From Dechloromonas denitrificans (lineage in GTDB: Bacteria > Pseudomonadota > Gammaproteobacteria > Burkholderiales > Rhodocyclaceae), in NCBI RefSeq assembly GCF_020510685.1, contig NZ_CP075185.1:3844001-3908000 (forward strand): a stretch of DNA of 64,000 nt, given 5' to 3'. A program made the position numbers and the translations under genes. The notes beneath the pieces were generated by a model. That model made no database searches. It had not been told where the DNA came from and saw nothing but the letters and a program-made list of their open reading frames with translations. Below, piece by piece: positions 10,275 through 19,437 of this stretch (its first letter is position 1; every line of letters starts with the position of its first letter).

Positions 10275-11720
10275 TCAGGTCCCGAACCGACGGGCGACCT
10301 GACCGACACTGCCGGCGACCAGTTCGAGCAAGGGCGCCGGCCAGATGCCGAGGACCAGGATGCTCAAGGCGAGGATGCCGGCGGCAGCCGATTCGGTACG
10401 CGTCATGTCGGCCAGCGGCATGGCCGGCCCGGGCAGGCATAAACGGCCGATGACGCGCAAGCTGTAGGCGGCGCCGACCAGCATCGCCAGACAGACGAAC
10501 AGGATCCAGCCGCCCCAGCGGCCGTAGCCGCCGACCAGCGCGTGCAGCTCGGCAATGAAGCCGGCGCTGCCCGGCAGGCCGATCGCCGCGAGCAGCGCAA
10601 AGGCCGTGAAAAAGGCGAAGCGCGGCGCCTGGCCGAGCAGCGAGCCGTAATCGGCCAGATCGCGACTGTGCGTGCGCTGGTAAAGCAGGCCGACGATCAG
10701 GAACAGCAGGCCGGCGGTCAGGCCGTGCGCCACCATCTGCATCAGCGCGCCGGTCAGGCCGGTGACATTGAGCGAGGCGATGCCGAGCAGCACGATGCCC
10801 ATGTGCGATATCGACGAGTAGGCGACCATCGCTTTCAGGTCCTGCTGCCGCCAGGCGAGGATGCCGCCATAGAGCAGGCTGATGAAGGCGAGCAGCGCCA
10901 GCCAGTCCTGGGCGGCCAGCAAGGCGGCGGGCAGCGTTTCGGCGGCGCGGATCAGGCCGTAGGCGCCCATTTTCAGCAACACCCCGGAAAGCAGGATGGA
11001 GACCGGGCTGGGCGCCTCGACGTGGGCCAGCGGCAGCCAGCCGTGCAGCGGAAAGACCGGCATCTTGACGCCGAAGCCGATGAAGAAGCCGGCGAAGATC
11101 AGCAATTGCATCGACAAGGGCAGGCCGCGCCCGCCGGCCGCCATGTCGGCCATCGCGAAACTGTGGCCGGGCGCCGCGTCATAGAGAAAGAGCAGGGCGA
11201 CCAGCATGAACACCGAACCGCCCAGCGTGTAGAGAAAGAAATTGAGCGCCGCGCGCTGGCGATTCGGGCCGCCCAGCCGGTCGATCAGGAAGAACAGCGG
11301 GAGCAGCGTCGCTTCCCAGAACACGTAGAACAGCGACCAGTCGCGGGCGGTGAACACGCCGAAGATCGCCGACTCGAGCAGCAGAACCAGCGTGAAGTAA
11401 AGGCGGGCTCCGTCCTCCATGCGCCGCGAGACGAGCACGGCGATCAGCGTCAGCAGCGCGCTCAACAACACCATGGCCAGGGAAATGCCGTCGACGCCAA
11501 GGGCGAAATAGGAACCCAGCCGGACATTCCAGGCCCGGCTATCAAACATCTGGACAGCCGGCCCGGCCGGATCGAAGCGCCCGGCCAGCCACAGGGCATA
11601 GCCGAGCGCCGCCAGCGCGAACAGCATCGCCACCTGCCACAAGCGGACGGCCCGGCGCACCGGCAGCAGGGCGACCACGGCCGCCCCGGCAACGGGCATG
11701 AAGACCAGCACTTTCAGCAC
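10275..11720 (-). CDS. NuoM-like subunit, first gene of the DAB operon
   Basis: A 481-residue antiporter-like membrane protein. Channel residues are intact: glutamate in YVFWEATLLPLFFL, lysine in GVKMPVFPLHGWLP, and lysine in GVLLKMGAYGLIRA. The start is GTG at 11720, behind a GGGGGAGGGG ribosome site; an ATG at 11699 is the alternative. Being first in the operon, it has a candidate promoter at 11771-11801. With the two other NuoM-like genes and DabB it makes four antiporter-type subunits for one DabA, more than the two-gene DAB system. Confidence 0.85.
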   Translation of the reverse strand: MLKVLVFMPVAGAAVVALLPVRRAVRLWQVAMLFALAALGYALWLAGRFDPAGPAVQMFDSRAWNVRLGSYFALGVDGISLAMVLLSALLTLIAVLVSRRMEDGARLYFTLVLLLESAIFGVFTARDWSLFYVFWEATLLPLFFLIDRLGGPNRQRAALNFFLYTLGGSVFMLVALLFLYDAAPGHSFAMADMAAGGRGLPLSMQLLIFAGFFIGFGVKMPVFPLHGWLPLAHVEAPSPVSILLSGVLLKMGAYGLIRAAETLPAALLAAQDWLALLAFISLLYGGILAWRQQDLKAMVAYSSISHMGIVLLGIASLNVTGLTGALMQMVAHGLTAGLLFLIVGLLYQRTHSRDLADYGSLLGQAPRFAFFTAFALLAAIGLPGSAGFIAELHALVGGYGRWGGWILFVCLAMLVGAAYSLRVIGRLCLPGPAMPLADMTRTESAAAGILALSILVLGIWPAPLLELVAGSVGQVARRFGT

Positions 11721-11770
11721 CCCCCGACCCCTCCCCCGGAATGCCCCACCCTGTATATTTTCATAGCGCG

Positions 11771-11801
11771 ATTATGCCAGCGCCACAGGCCTTCTTGACA
11801 A
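11771..11801 (-). promoter_or_regulatory. Candidate promoter of the DAB operon
   Basis: On the minus strand TTGTCA (11801-11796) and CATAAT (11776-11771) are separated by 19 bases, about 50 bases before the GTG start. The spacing is longer than ideal. Confidence 0.35.
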
Positions 11802-11844
11802 CGGCAAGCGGTATCCCGCGGCGACCGCGGCAGCGCCAGCCCGT

Positions 11845-11873
11845 TTGACAGGGTCCGTCGGCTTGACTAAATT
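11845..11873 (+). promoter_or_regulatory. Sigma-70 promoter of the peroxiredoxin gene
   Basis: A perfect TTGACA (11845-11850) and TAAATT (11868-11873) are separated by 17 bases. The start codon is 44 bases downstream, preceded by a strong ATAAGGAGAT ribosome site. This arrangement predicts strong expression. Confidence 0.7.
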
Positions 11874-11917
11874 CAACGTTTCCCCACCCCCGACCAAATC
11901 ATCATAAGGAGATCACC

Positions 11918-12517
11918 ATGGCCGTTCTCGTAGGCAAGCAAGCCCCGGACTTCACCGCGACTGCCGTTTATGGCAACAACGAAATCAAGGAACTGAAGCT
12001 GTCCGACTTCAAGGGCAAGCCGGTTGTCCTGTTCTTCTACCCGCTCGACTTCACCTTCGTCTGCCCGTCCGAACTGATCGCCTTCGATCACCGCCTGGCC
12101 GAATTCAAACAGCGCGGCGTGGAAGTGATCGGCGTCTCGATCGACTCGCCGTTCACCCACCTGGCCTGGAAGAACACCGCCATCAAGGACGGCGGCATCG
12201 GCCAGGTCGGCTACCCGCTGGTCGCCGACCTCAAGCACAGCATCTGCCGTGCCTATGACGTCGAACTGGAAGGCGAAGGCGTGGCGCTGCGCGGCTCTTT
12301 CCTGATCGACAAGACCGGCGTGGTGATGCATCAGGTGGTCAACATGCTGCCGCTCGGTCGCGACATCGACGAAATGCTGCGCATGGTCGATGCACTGCAA
12401 TTTTTCGAAGAGCACGGTGAAGTTTGCCCGGCCGGCTGGAACAAGGGCAAACCGGGCATGACGGCGACCACCGAAGGGGTCGCCGCCTACCTGGCAAAAA
12501 ATGCCAAGAAACTGTAA
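11918..12517 (+). CDS. Typical 2-Cys peroxiredoxin (AhpC/Tsa family)
   Basis: A 199-residue thiol peroxidase that reduces hydrogen peroxide and organic hydroperoxides in the cytoplasm. The peroxidatic cysteine is C49 in the FTFVCPSEL motif and the resolving cysteine is C170 in EVCPAGW. The length is typical. It is a single-gene unit: strong promoter and ribosome site upstream and a clear intrinsic terminator about 40 bases downstream. No ahpF is adjacent, so reduction is probably by thioredoxin or another reductase encoded elsewhere. Confidence 0.93.
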   Translation: MAVLVGKQAPDFTATAVYGNNEIKELKLSDFKGKPVVLFFYPLDFTFVCPSELIAFDHRLAEFKQRGVEVIGVSIDSPFTHLAWKNTAIKDGGIGQVGYPLVADLKHSICRAYDVELEGEGVALRGSFLIDKTGVVMHQVVNMLPLGRDIDEMLRMVDALQFFEEHGEVCPAGWNKGKPGMTATTEGVAAYLAKNAKKL

Positions 12518-12554
12518 ATAAAGCTTATTTTTCACTCCGGCGAAAGCCGATGGC

Positions 12555-12591
12555 AAAACCCCGACGACTTCAGCAGTCATCGGGGTTTTTT
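12555..12591 (+). terminator. Intrinsic terminator after the peroxiredoxin gene
   Basis: Arms AAAACCCCGA and TCGGGGTTTT flank a loop of about 15 bases, followed by a T run. Confidence 0.85.
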
Positions 12592-12660
12592 CTGCTGTAA
12601 CTTTCGCCAATTACCGGCTAGAATTTGGTAAATTTGCAATTTCGGAAATCACAGATCATC

Positions 12661-13248
12661 ATGGCCGAACCTGAATTCCTAAGTACCCGACAAGCGGCAA
12701 TGCGCCTGGGGGTTTCCCTTGGCACCGTGCAGAACATGGTCGAAGGCGGCTCCCTTGAGGCCTGGAAGACGACCGGCGGACACCGCCGCATTCCGGTCGC
12801 CTCGGTCGAGGCCCTGCTCTCCCGCCGGCGGAGCATGACGCCGAGCACCCAGGAAAGCGCCAACCAGCTGGACATCCTGATCACCGAGGACGACCCGACG
12901 ATCCAGATGCTCTACCAGTTGACCATCGACAGTTGGGAGTTGCCGCTCAAGCTGCGCATTGCCGGCAATGGCTTCGACGGGCTGTTGCTGGTCGGCGAAC
13001 GGGTTCCCGACATTCTGATTGCCGACCTGATGATGCCCGGCATGGATGGCTTCGAGATGGTCCGCCACTTGCGCACCAACCCGGCCTTGTCGCGGATGGA
13101 CATCATCGTCGTCAGCGCGATGGACCGGGCCGACATTGAGGAAAAAGGCCTGCCCAGAGACATCACGATCTTTGGCAAACCGATTCCTTTCCACGAAATC
13201 AAGGGCTTCATCCTCGGCCGCCTGGCGGCCCGTAAACGCCCGGCATAA
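12661..13248 (+). CDS. HTH-REC regulator with N-terminal excisionase/MerR-like DNA-binding domain
   Basis: A 195-residue protein with an unusual order: DNA-binding domain first, receiver second. Residues 5-50 (FLSTRQAAMRLGVSLGTVQNMVEGG..KTTGGHRRI, broken here for length) are the winged-helix type found in excisionases and MerR proteins. Residues about 68-190 are a response-regulator receiver with acidic residues EDD, phospho-acceptor D122 (DILIADLMMPGMDGF) and lysine in FGKPI. The ATG at 12661 is chosen over an upstream start because the HTH begins right after it. It precedes the soluble chemoreceptor gene by about 130 bases, suggesting a linked role, but the target is unknown. Confidence 0.85.
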   Translation: MAEPEFLSTRQAAMRLGVSLGTVQNMVEGGSLEAWKTTGGHRRIPVASVEALLSRRRSMTPSTQESANQLDILITEDDPTIQMLYQLTIDSWELPLKLRIAGNGFDGLLLVGERVPDILIADLMMPGMDGFEMVRHLRTNPALSRMDIIVVSAMDRADIEEKGLPRDITIFGKPIPFHEIKGFILGRLAARKRPA

Positions 13249-13377
13249 TGCCGCCGGCAACTGCTTTGACGCCGGACGGACACAGCGATGACAGTGTGCG
13301 AATCGGTAGCGTATGATCTGCCGCAACATCCGCCCGTTAGTGGCGGGTGATAAAAACTAAAGCAGTGGAGATGAGAC

Positions 13378-14907
13378 ATGGGTTTCTTTGGAAATGGCGC
13401 AGCGCTCGCCAAGATTGATCGCGACATAACGGACATCGCCGAGGGCACGGCGGATCTTTCGCACAGCGTCGGCGCCCCGGGCAACGACGCGGCCGGACGG
13501 ATATCGGCCAACATCAACCGTTTTTTCAGCCGGGTCCGCGGCCTGATAGGGCATGCCCGGGAAGGCAGCGTCAGCATCGCTGCCGATGCCGCCCGGATGA
13601 ACCATCTGGTGCAACTGACCGGCGATGCTGTGCGGCGCCAGGAAAAGCTGGCCGGCGACATCTTTGAATCAAGCAACCGGGTCAATCACGCGGTCGGCGA
13701 AGTGGCGATGAACTCCGACGCCATCCAGGCCTCGACCCAGAACAATCTCGATCTCGCCCAGCGTTCGCTGGAACAGATGGAAACCGTCGCCTCGACGATG
13801 CGCTCGACCAACGAGCATATCGAGCACTTCTCATCGACCGTCGGCGAACTGCATTCCAGTTCGATGAAGATCAACGAAATCGTCCAGTTGATCAACGACA
13901 TTTCCGACCAGACCAATCTGCTGGCACTCAACGCAGCCATCGAAGCCGCCCGCGCCGGCGAGGCCGGCCGGGGCTTTGCCGTGGTCGCCGACGAAGTGCG
14001 CAAGCTGGCCGAAAAGGTCAAGACCGCCACCCAGGTGATCGGCCAGAACACCCAGTCGATGATCAACCTGGTCTCCGACACCTCGGAAAAAACCCAGACC
14101 ATCGTCGGCGAAGTCACCCGCGCCAACGGCTACATCGAAACCTCGGCCGCCGACCTGACAACCATGGTCGGCGATTTCAAGCGGACGACCGAACAGCTGT
14201 CGAGCATTGCCGGCGCCATCTACAATCTGCGCGAAAGCAACCAGACCATTCATCAGGAAGTCGAGGAAATCCGCAATCACTCGGTGGACATCTCCGGCCG
14301 CATGAAGCAATGCCTCGATTCGGCCAAGACCCTGCGCGAATCGACCGAAGACCTGCAATGCACGCTGGCCGATTTCCGCACCGGCAACAGCGTGTTCGAC
14401 ACCCTGCACGACAAATGCACCGGCTTCCGCGATGCGGTCGCCGCCCTGCTGGCCAAGCTGGCCGACCGGGGCATCAATGTCTTCGACCAGAGCTACAAGG
14501 AAATTCAAGGCTCCGATCCGAAGCGCTACACCACCGCCTACGACGCTCAGTGCGACGGCGAATTGACCCGCCTCTACGACGACATGCTGCGCGACGTACC
14601 GGGACTGGCCTACTCGCTGGCCGTCGACAACGGCGGTTACGCGCCGGCCCATAACGGCCAGTTCTCCAATCCGCCGAGCGGCGATCCGGCAATCGACCTG
14701 GTCAAATGCCGGCACAAGCGCATCTTCAACGACCCGGTCGGCCTGAAACTGGCGAAGAACCAGAAATCATCGCTCTTCCAGACCTATGTCCGCGACACCG
14801 GCGAAATCTTCAACGACCTGTCGATGCCGATCGTCATCGGTGGCCGTCACTGGGGCGCCGTGCGCATCGGCTTCAAGAGCGACATGGTGGTCAAGGACAA
14901 GCGCTAG
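13378..14907 (+). CDS. Soluble methyl-accepting chemotaxis protein with C-terminal sensor domain
   Basis: A 509-residue cytoplasmic chemoreceptor. No membrane helix is visible. Residues about 60-350 are a long coiled coil with the conserved signalling tip near 168-215 ([20 protein letters not shown], then [19 protein letters not shown]), which contacts CheA and CheW. Residues about 380-509 form a separate C-terminal module with RIFNDPVG and the end motif [12 protein letters not shown], similar to the Cache/PAS-like sensors attached to soluble receptors of this group. The ligand is unknown; redox or metabolic sensing is a guess. A GAGATGAGAC ribosome site precedes the ATG. Confidence 0.88.
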   Translation: MGFFGNGAALAKIDRDITDIAEGTADLSHSVGAPGNDAAGRISANINRFFSRVRGLIGHAREGSVSIAADAARMNHLVQLTGDAVRRQEKLAGDIFESSNRVNHAVGEVAMNSDAIQASTQNNLDLAQRSLEQMETVASTMRSTNEHIEHFSSTVGELHSSSMKINEIVQLINDISDQTNLLALNAAIEAARAGEAGRGFAVVADEVRKLAEKVKTATQVIGQNTQSMINLVSDTSEKTQTIVGEVTRANGYIETSAADLTTMVGDFKRTTEQLSSIAGAIYNLRESNQTIHQEVEEIRNHSVDISGRMKQCLDSAKTLRESTEDLQCTLADFRTGNSVFDTLHDKCTGFRDAVAALLAKLADRGINVFDQSYKEIQGSDPKRYTTAYDAQCDGELTRLYDDMLRDVPGLAYSLAVDNGGYAPAHNGQFSNPPSGDPAIDLVKCRHKRIFNDPVGLKLAKNQKSSLFQTYVRDTGEIFNDLSMPIVIGGRHWGAVRIGFKSDMVVKDKR

Positions 14908-14940
14908 CGCCTGCTGCGCCAGCTTCCCGTCAGACCAAAG

Positions 14941-14962
14941 CGAGGGGCCGGATGGCCCCTCG
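14941..14962. terminator. Hairpin between convergent chemoreceptor and dnaE genes
   Basis: CGAGGGGCC (14941-14949) and GGCCCCTCG (14954-14962) form a 9-bp stem with a GGAT loop. There is no T run, so termination on either strand is only likely. Confidence 0.45.
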
Positions 14963-14973
14963 GCCGTTGACCG

Positions 14974-17900
14974 CTAGACGTTGTACACAACCTCGACATT
15001 TTCCGGCTGCAACCAGCCGTTCAGCGCTTCGAGCAAGGCGTCGTCGAGCCTGACGCGGGCCGCTTCACCGAGCACGATTTCGCACTCGGCCGTCTCGTTG
15101 CGGTAGCGAATCCGCACTGCCGCCGGCCCCGGCGCGAAAGGCGTCAGCAGGCTCTTCAGCCTGCGAGCATCGGAATTGCCGTTCATCTTGAGCAGCAGAT
15201 AGCGGGCAAAACGGGCGCGCGCCTCGCCCAGCGTCATCAGCTTGTCGGCGGTGACGCTGTTGCTGCCCGAAAACTCGTCGAACCTGACCTTGCCTTCGAT
15301 GACCAGCACCTCGTCGGTGACGATCTTGGCGCGTTCGGCCTCGAACAGTTCGTTGAAGACGGTGACCTCGATCATCCCGGTACCGTCATCGAGCTGGACG
15401 AAGAGCATCTTGCCGCGCCGGGTCATCTGGGTGCGCACGCCGACCACGACGCCGGCCAGCGTCGTCAGTTCCTTGGCCGGCTGCAACTGGTTGAGCGGCC
15501 GGCGGACGAAGCGCGACAGCTCCTTCTTGCAAGTGTTGTAGGGGTGGCCGGAGAAGAAGAAGCCAAGCGCCGTCTTCTCCTGCATCAGCTGTTCCTTCTC
15601 GTCCCAGCGCTTGACCGTGACATATTGCGGCGCATGATCTTCGGCGACGTTGCCGATATCGAACAGACTCGACTGCATTGCATTGCGCTCGGCCTGATCG
15701 GCGAATTCCATGGCGATGCCGACCGAGGCGAGCAGCTTGTGGCGATCGGCATCGATGCAGTCAAAGGCACCGGCCTTGATCAGCGCCTCGGTGGTGCGGC
15801 GATTGACCATCCGCTTGTCGCAGCGCTGGCAGAAATCGAACAGATCCTTGAACGGGCCGCCGGCATCGCGCGCCCGCAGGATGTCATTGACCGCCTGCTC
15901 GCCGGTGCCCTTGACCGCCCCCAGGCCGTAACGGATGGTGGCGCGGTCGACCGGCTCGAAACGGTAATTCGAGGCATTGACGTCCGGCCCGAGCATCTTG
16001 AGCTTGTTGGCAGACCCCACCGCATCTTCATAGAAGATCTTCACCGAGTCGGTGTTGTCCATGTCGGAGGACATGGTCGCCGCCATGAAGGCCGCGCAGT
16101 GGTGCGCCTTGAGCCAGGCGGTGTGATAGGTGACGACGGCGTAGGCGGCGGTGTGCGACTTGTTGAAGCCGTATTCCGCGAACTTGGTCATCAGGTCGAA
16201 CAACTGCTCGGCGAGCGCCGGATCGTAGCCCTTTTCCTTGGCACCGGCGGCGATGGTCTCGCGGTGCTTGGCCATTTCCTCGGGCTTCTTCTTGCCCATC
16301 GCCCGACGCAGCATGTCGGCGCCGCCCAGCGTGTAGCCGCCGATGATCTGCGAAATCTGCATCACCTGTTCCTGGTACACGATCACGCCGTAGGTCGGCG
16401 ACAGGCAGGCGGTCAGGTCGGGGTGGAAATAATCGATCTTCTGCTGGCCCTTCTTGCGCAGGATGAAGTCGTCGACCATGCCGGAGCCGAGTGGGCCCGG
16501 CCGGTAGAGGGCGAGCACAGCGATGATGTCTTCAAAACGGTCGGGCGCCAGCTTCTTCAACAGCTTCTTCATGCCCTCCGATTCAACCTGGAAGATCGCC
16601 GTCGTATTGGCGTCTTTCAGGATCTGGTAGGCGGCCGGGTCGGTGAAACCGAGGCTCATCAGGTCGAGCTTTTCGCCGGTCATCCGGCGGATGTACTCGA
16701 CGGCCAGCTCGATAATCGTCAGGTTGCGCAGGCCCAGAAAGTCGAACTTGACCAGTCCGACCTTCTCGACGTCGTCCTTGTCGAACTGCGACACCGTGGA
16801 CGCATCGCTGCCGGTCGCCTGGTAGATCGGGCAGAACTCGGTGATCTTGCCCGGTGCAATGAGCACGCCGCCGGCGTGCATGCCGACATTGCGCGTCAAG
16901 TCCTCCAGCCGGCTGGCCAGGTCGAACAGTTCGCGAATGGTTTCGCCGTCGCCGTCGCCTTCCATCATCTCGCGCAGCTGCGGCTCCTGCTCGAGCGCCT
17001 CGGCCAGCGACACCGGCTTGTTCTGAACGATCGGGATGAGCTTGGAAATGCGGTCGCACATCGAGTAAGGCAGGCCGAACACCCGGCCGACGTCGCGGAT
17101 CACCGCCTTCGAGGACATCGTACCGAAGGTGGCGATCTGGCTGACCGCGTCCTCGCCGTAGTGCTGGCGGACGTATTCGATGACGCGCCAGCGGTTGTCC
17201 TGGCAGAAGTCGACGTCGAAGTCGGGCATCGAGACCCGTTCCGGGTTCAGGAACCGTTCGAAGAGCAGCGCGTAGGCCAGCGGATCAAGGTCGGTAATCA
17301 GCAGGCTGTAGGCGACCAGCGAACCGGCCCCGGAACCCCGGCCCGGCCCGACCGGCACGCCGTTGGCCTTGGCCCACTTGATGAAGTCGGCCACGATCAG
17401 GAAGTAGCCGGGGAAGCCCATCTGGACGATGGTGTTGCACTCGAAGACCAGCCGCGCGTCGTATTCCGGCCGGCGTTTCAGGCGCTCCTCGGGGTCCGGG
17501 TACAACTCCGCCAGACGGACTTCCAGGCCCTTCTCCGCTTCATCGATGAGGAATTCGTCAATGGTCATGCCCGGCGGAATCGGGAAGTTGGGCAGGAAGT
17601 TCTTGCCCAGCGTCAGTTCGATATTGCAGCGCTTGGCGATTTCCAGCGAGTTTTCCAGCGCTTCCGGCAGGTCGGCGAACAGCGCGACCATTTCGTCCTG
17701 GGTCTTGAAATACTGTTCCTCGGTATAGATTTTCGGCCGCCGCGTATCGCCCAGCACATAGCCTTCGGCGATGCAGACACGGGCTTCGTGCGCCCGGAAG
17801 TCGTCGCGGTTCATGAACTGGATCGGGTGCGTCGCGACCAGCGGAATGCCCGTCTCGCCGGCCAGATCGGCCGTCTGCTGGACGATGGCTTCCTGCTGCG

Positions 17901-18429
17901 GCTGGCCGTAGCGCTGCACTTCGAGGTAGAAGGCGCCGGGGAAAATCGCTTCCCAGGCCTTGGCACGCTCGCCGGCCAGATCGAAATTGCCGTTGATCAG
18001 GGCTTCGCCGACATCGCCGAGATGCGCCCCGGACAGCGCGATCAGGCCGTCGCAGCCGAGCTCGGTGAACCATTCGCGGCGGAGTTCGGCGCGATCCCGC
18101 CGCCCCTCGACCAGGTAAGCCTTGCTCAGCAGTTCGCACAATTGCTGGTAACCGGCCCGGTTACGCACCAGTAGCAACAGGCGATAGGCGTCGTCGGGCG
18201 ATTCCGGGTTGGCGATCCAGACATCCGCCCCGGCCACCGGCTTGACGCCCTTGCCGCGCGCTCCGGAATAGAACTTGACCAGGCCGAACAGGTTGCCGAG
18301 ATCGGTCAGGGCCATCGCCGGCATGCCGTCGCCAGCGGCCCGCTTGACGGCGTCGCCGAGGCGGACGATGCCGTCAGTCACAGAGTATTCGGAATGGAGG
18401 CGGAGGTGGACGTAGCGCGGGGGATTCAT
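14974..18429 (-). CDS. dnaE: DNA polymerase III subunit alpha
   Basis: The replicative polymerase catalytic subunit, 1151 residues, close to the E. coli length. The start MNPPRYVHLRLHSEYSV matches the family's usual beginning, so longer upstream readings are rejected. The N-terminal PHP domain covers about 1-270, and the polymerase active site includes the PDFDVDFCQDNR motif. Helix-hairpin-helix and OB-fold regions follow (GVVVGVRTQMTRRGKMLFVQ in the OB part), and the C-terminus is the tau-binding end. It stands alone, divergent from the crotonase-family gene. Confidence 0.97.
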   Translation of the reverse strand: MNPPRYVHLRLHSEYSVTDGIVRLGDAVKRAAGDGMPAMALTDLGNLFGLVKFYSGARGKGVKPVAGADVWIANPESPDDAYRLLLLVRNRAGYQQLCELLSKAYLVEGRRDRAELRREWFTELGCDGLIALSGAHLGDVGEALINGNFDLAGERAKAWEAIFPGAFYLEVQRYGQPQQEAIVQQTADLAGETGIPLVATHPIQFMNRDDFRAHEARVCIAEGYVLGDTRRPKIYTEEQYFKTQDEMVALFADLPEALENSLEIAKRCNIELTLGKNFLPNFPIPPGMTIDEFLIDEAEKGLEVRLAELYPDPEERLKRRPEYDARLVFECNTIVQMGFPGYFLIVADFIKWAKANGVPVGPGRGSGAGSLVAYSLLITDLDPLAYALLFERFLNPERVSMPDFDVDFCQDNRWRVIEYVRQHYGEDAVSQIATFGTMSSKAVIRDVGRVFGLPYSMCDRISKLIPIVQNKPVSLAEALEQEPQLREMMEGDGDGETIRELFDLASRLEDLTRNVGMHAGGVLIAPGKITEFCPIYQATGSDASTVSQFDKDDVEKVGLVKFDFLGLRNLTIIELAVEYIRRMTGEKLDLMSLGFTDPAAYQILKDANTTAIFQVESEGMKKLLKKLAPDRFEDIIAVLALYRPGPLGSGMVDDFILRKKGQQKIDYFHPDLTACLSPTYGVIVYQEQVMQISQIIGGYTLGGADMLRRAMGKKKPEEMAKHRETIAAGAKEKGYDPALAEQLFDLMTKFAEYGFNKSHTAAYAVVTYHTAWLKAHHCAAFMAATMSSDMDNTDSVKIFYEDAVGSANKLKMLGPDVNASNYRFEPVDRATIRYGLGAVKGTGEQAVNDILRARDAGGPFKDLFDFCQRCDKRMVNRRTTEALIKAGAFDCIDADRHKLLASVGIAMEFADQAERNAMQSSLFDIGNVAEDHAPQYVTVKRWDEKEQLMQEKTALGFFFSGHPYNTCKKELSRFVRRPLNQLQPAKELTTLAGVVVGVRTQMTRRGKMLFVQLDDGTGMIEVTVFNELFEAERAKIVTDEVLVIEGKVRFDEFSGSNSVTADKLMTLGEARARFARYLLLKMNGNSDARRLKSLLTPFAPGPAAVRIRYRNETAECEIVLGEAARVRLDDALLEALNGWLQPENVEVVYNV

Positions 18430-18535
18430 GGGCGGCATTTTACCGCGCCAGCCCAACGCCCCCGAAGAGGCGATTACATTTTGTCCGACCATCGGCTAGA
18501 TTAGCGGCTGCAAAAATCAATAACGGAGACCCTGC

Positions 18536-19324
18536 ATGATCCTCGAAGCCCCCCTCGTCCTGCGCACCGACCGCGCCGACGGCCTGACCACCCTGACCCT
18601 GAACCGGCCCGGCCAGTTCAATTCCCTGTCCAAGGACATGCTGAGCGCCCTGCAGGGCGAACTGGACGGCATCGCCGCCGACCCGGCCGTGCGCGTCGTG
18701 GTCATCGCCGGCGCCGGCAAGGCCTTCTGTGCCGGCCACGACCTGAAGGAAATGCGCGCCAATCACAGCAAGGAATTCATGCAGGCGCTGTTCAAGCAGT
18801 GCGGCGAGCTGATGCTGACGATCACCCGCCTGCCGCAACCGGTGATCGCCCGCATCCACGGCATCGCCACGGCCGCCGGCTGCCAGCTGGTGTCGATGTG
18901 CGATCTGGCGGTCGCCGCCGACGTCGCCAAATTCGCCGTCTCCGGCATCAACGTCGGCCTCTTCTGTTCGACGCCGGCCGTCGGCCTGGCGCGCAATCTC
19001 GGCCGCAAGGCGGCGCTCGAAATGCTGCTCACCGGCGAATTCATCGATGCCATGGAAGCCAAGGCCAAAGGCCTGGTCAATCGCGTCGTGCCGGCCGATG
19101 CGCTCGATGCCGAAATCGAACGCCTGGCCCAGGCGATTATTGCCAAGAGCGCCGTCGCCGTGCGTACCGGCAAGGGGATGTTCTACCAGCAACTGGAAAT
19201 GGGCCTGGTCGAAGCCTACGCCTACGCCGGCGAGGTGATGGCCTGCAACATGATGAGCGAGGACGCCGGCGAAGGCATTGATGCCTTCATGCAGAAACGC
19301 CCGCCGCAGTACCGGGGCCGCTGA
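18536..19324 (+). CDS. Enoyl-CoA hydratase/isomerase family protein lacking canonical glutamates
   Basis: A 262-residue crotonase-fold protein with the oxyanion region AGKAFCAGHDLKEM and a second region IHGIATAAGCQLVSMCDLAV. In classical enoyl-CoA hydratase the catalytic glutamates lie in GGGCE and in the later PE segment. Here those positions read GCQ and SGI, so both acids are absent. This resembles the ECHDC3-like branch, where activity is uncertain. The gene is monocistronic by position, with a GGAGACC ribosome site, and its neighbours give no pathway clue. It should not be assigned hydratase activity by name alone. Confidence 0.85.
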   Translation: MILEAPLVLRTDRADGLTTLTLNRPGQFNSLSKDMLSALQGELDGIAADPAVRVVVIAGAGKAFCAGHDLKEMRANHSKEFMQALFKQCGELMLTITRLPQPVIARIHGIATAAGCQLVSMCDLAVAADVAKFAVSGINVGLFCSTPAVGLARNLGRKAALEMLLTGEFIDAMEAKAKGLVNRVVPADALDAEIERLAQAIIAKSAVAVRTGKGMFYQQLEMGLVEAYAYAGEVMACNMMSEDAGEGIDAFMQKRPPQYRGR

Positions 19325-19437
19325 ACCATAGAGCGGGCAGTGTAAGCCCGCCGGCGTGCCGCCTTTGGCGAGCGAGCGGCGCGCCCGGTGACATTCCCTG
19401 ACGAAGCTGGCGGGCAAGCCGGGTAAAATCCCGCCTC

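Noticed and set aside
7823..10453. An 876-codon open frame on the plus strand opposite dabA
   Set aside because: It is the GC-rich shadow of dabA, with biased Arg/Gly/Ala/Gln composition and no domain; dabA on the other strand has clear conserved motifs.
2759..11720. Complex I (nuo) or Mrp antiporter operon
   Set aside because: Only antiporter-like subunits are present, with no NADH, Fe-S or quinone-module subunits and no MrpE-G; the centre gene is DabA with its zinc residues, so DAB is the better reading.
15544..18174. Long plus-strand open frame opposite dnaE
   Set aside because: Shadow of dnaE with no recognisable domain.
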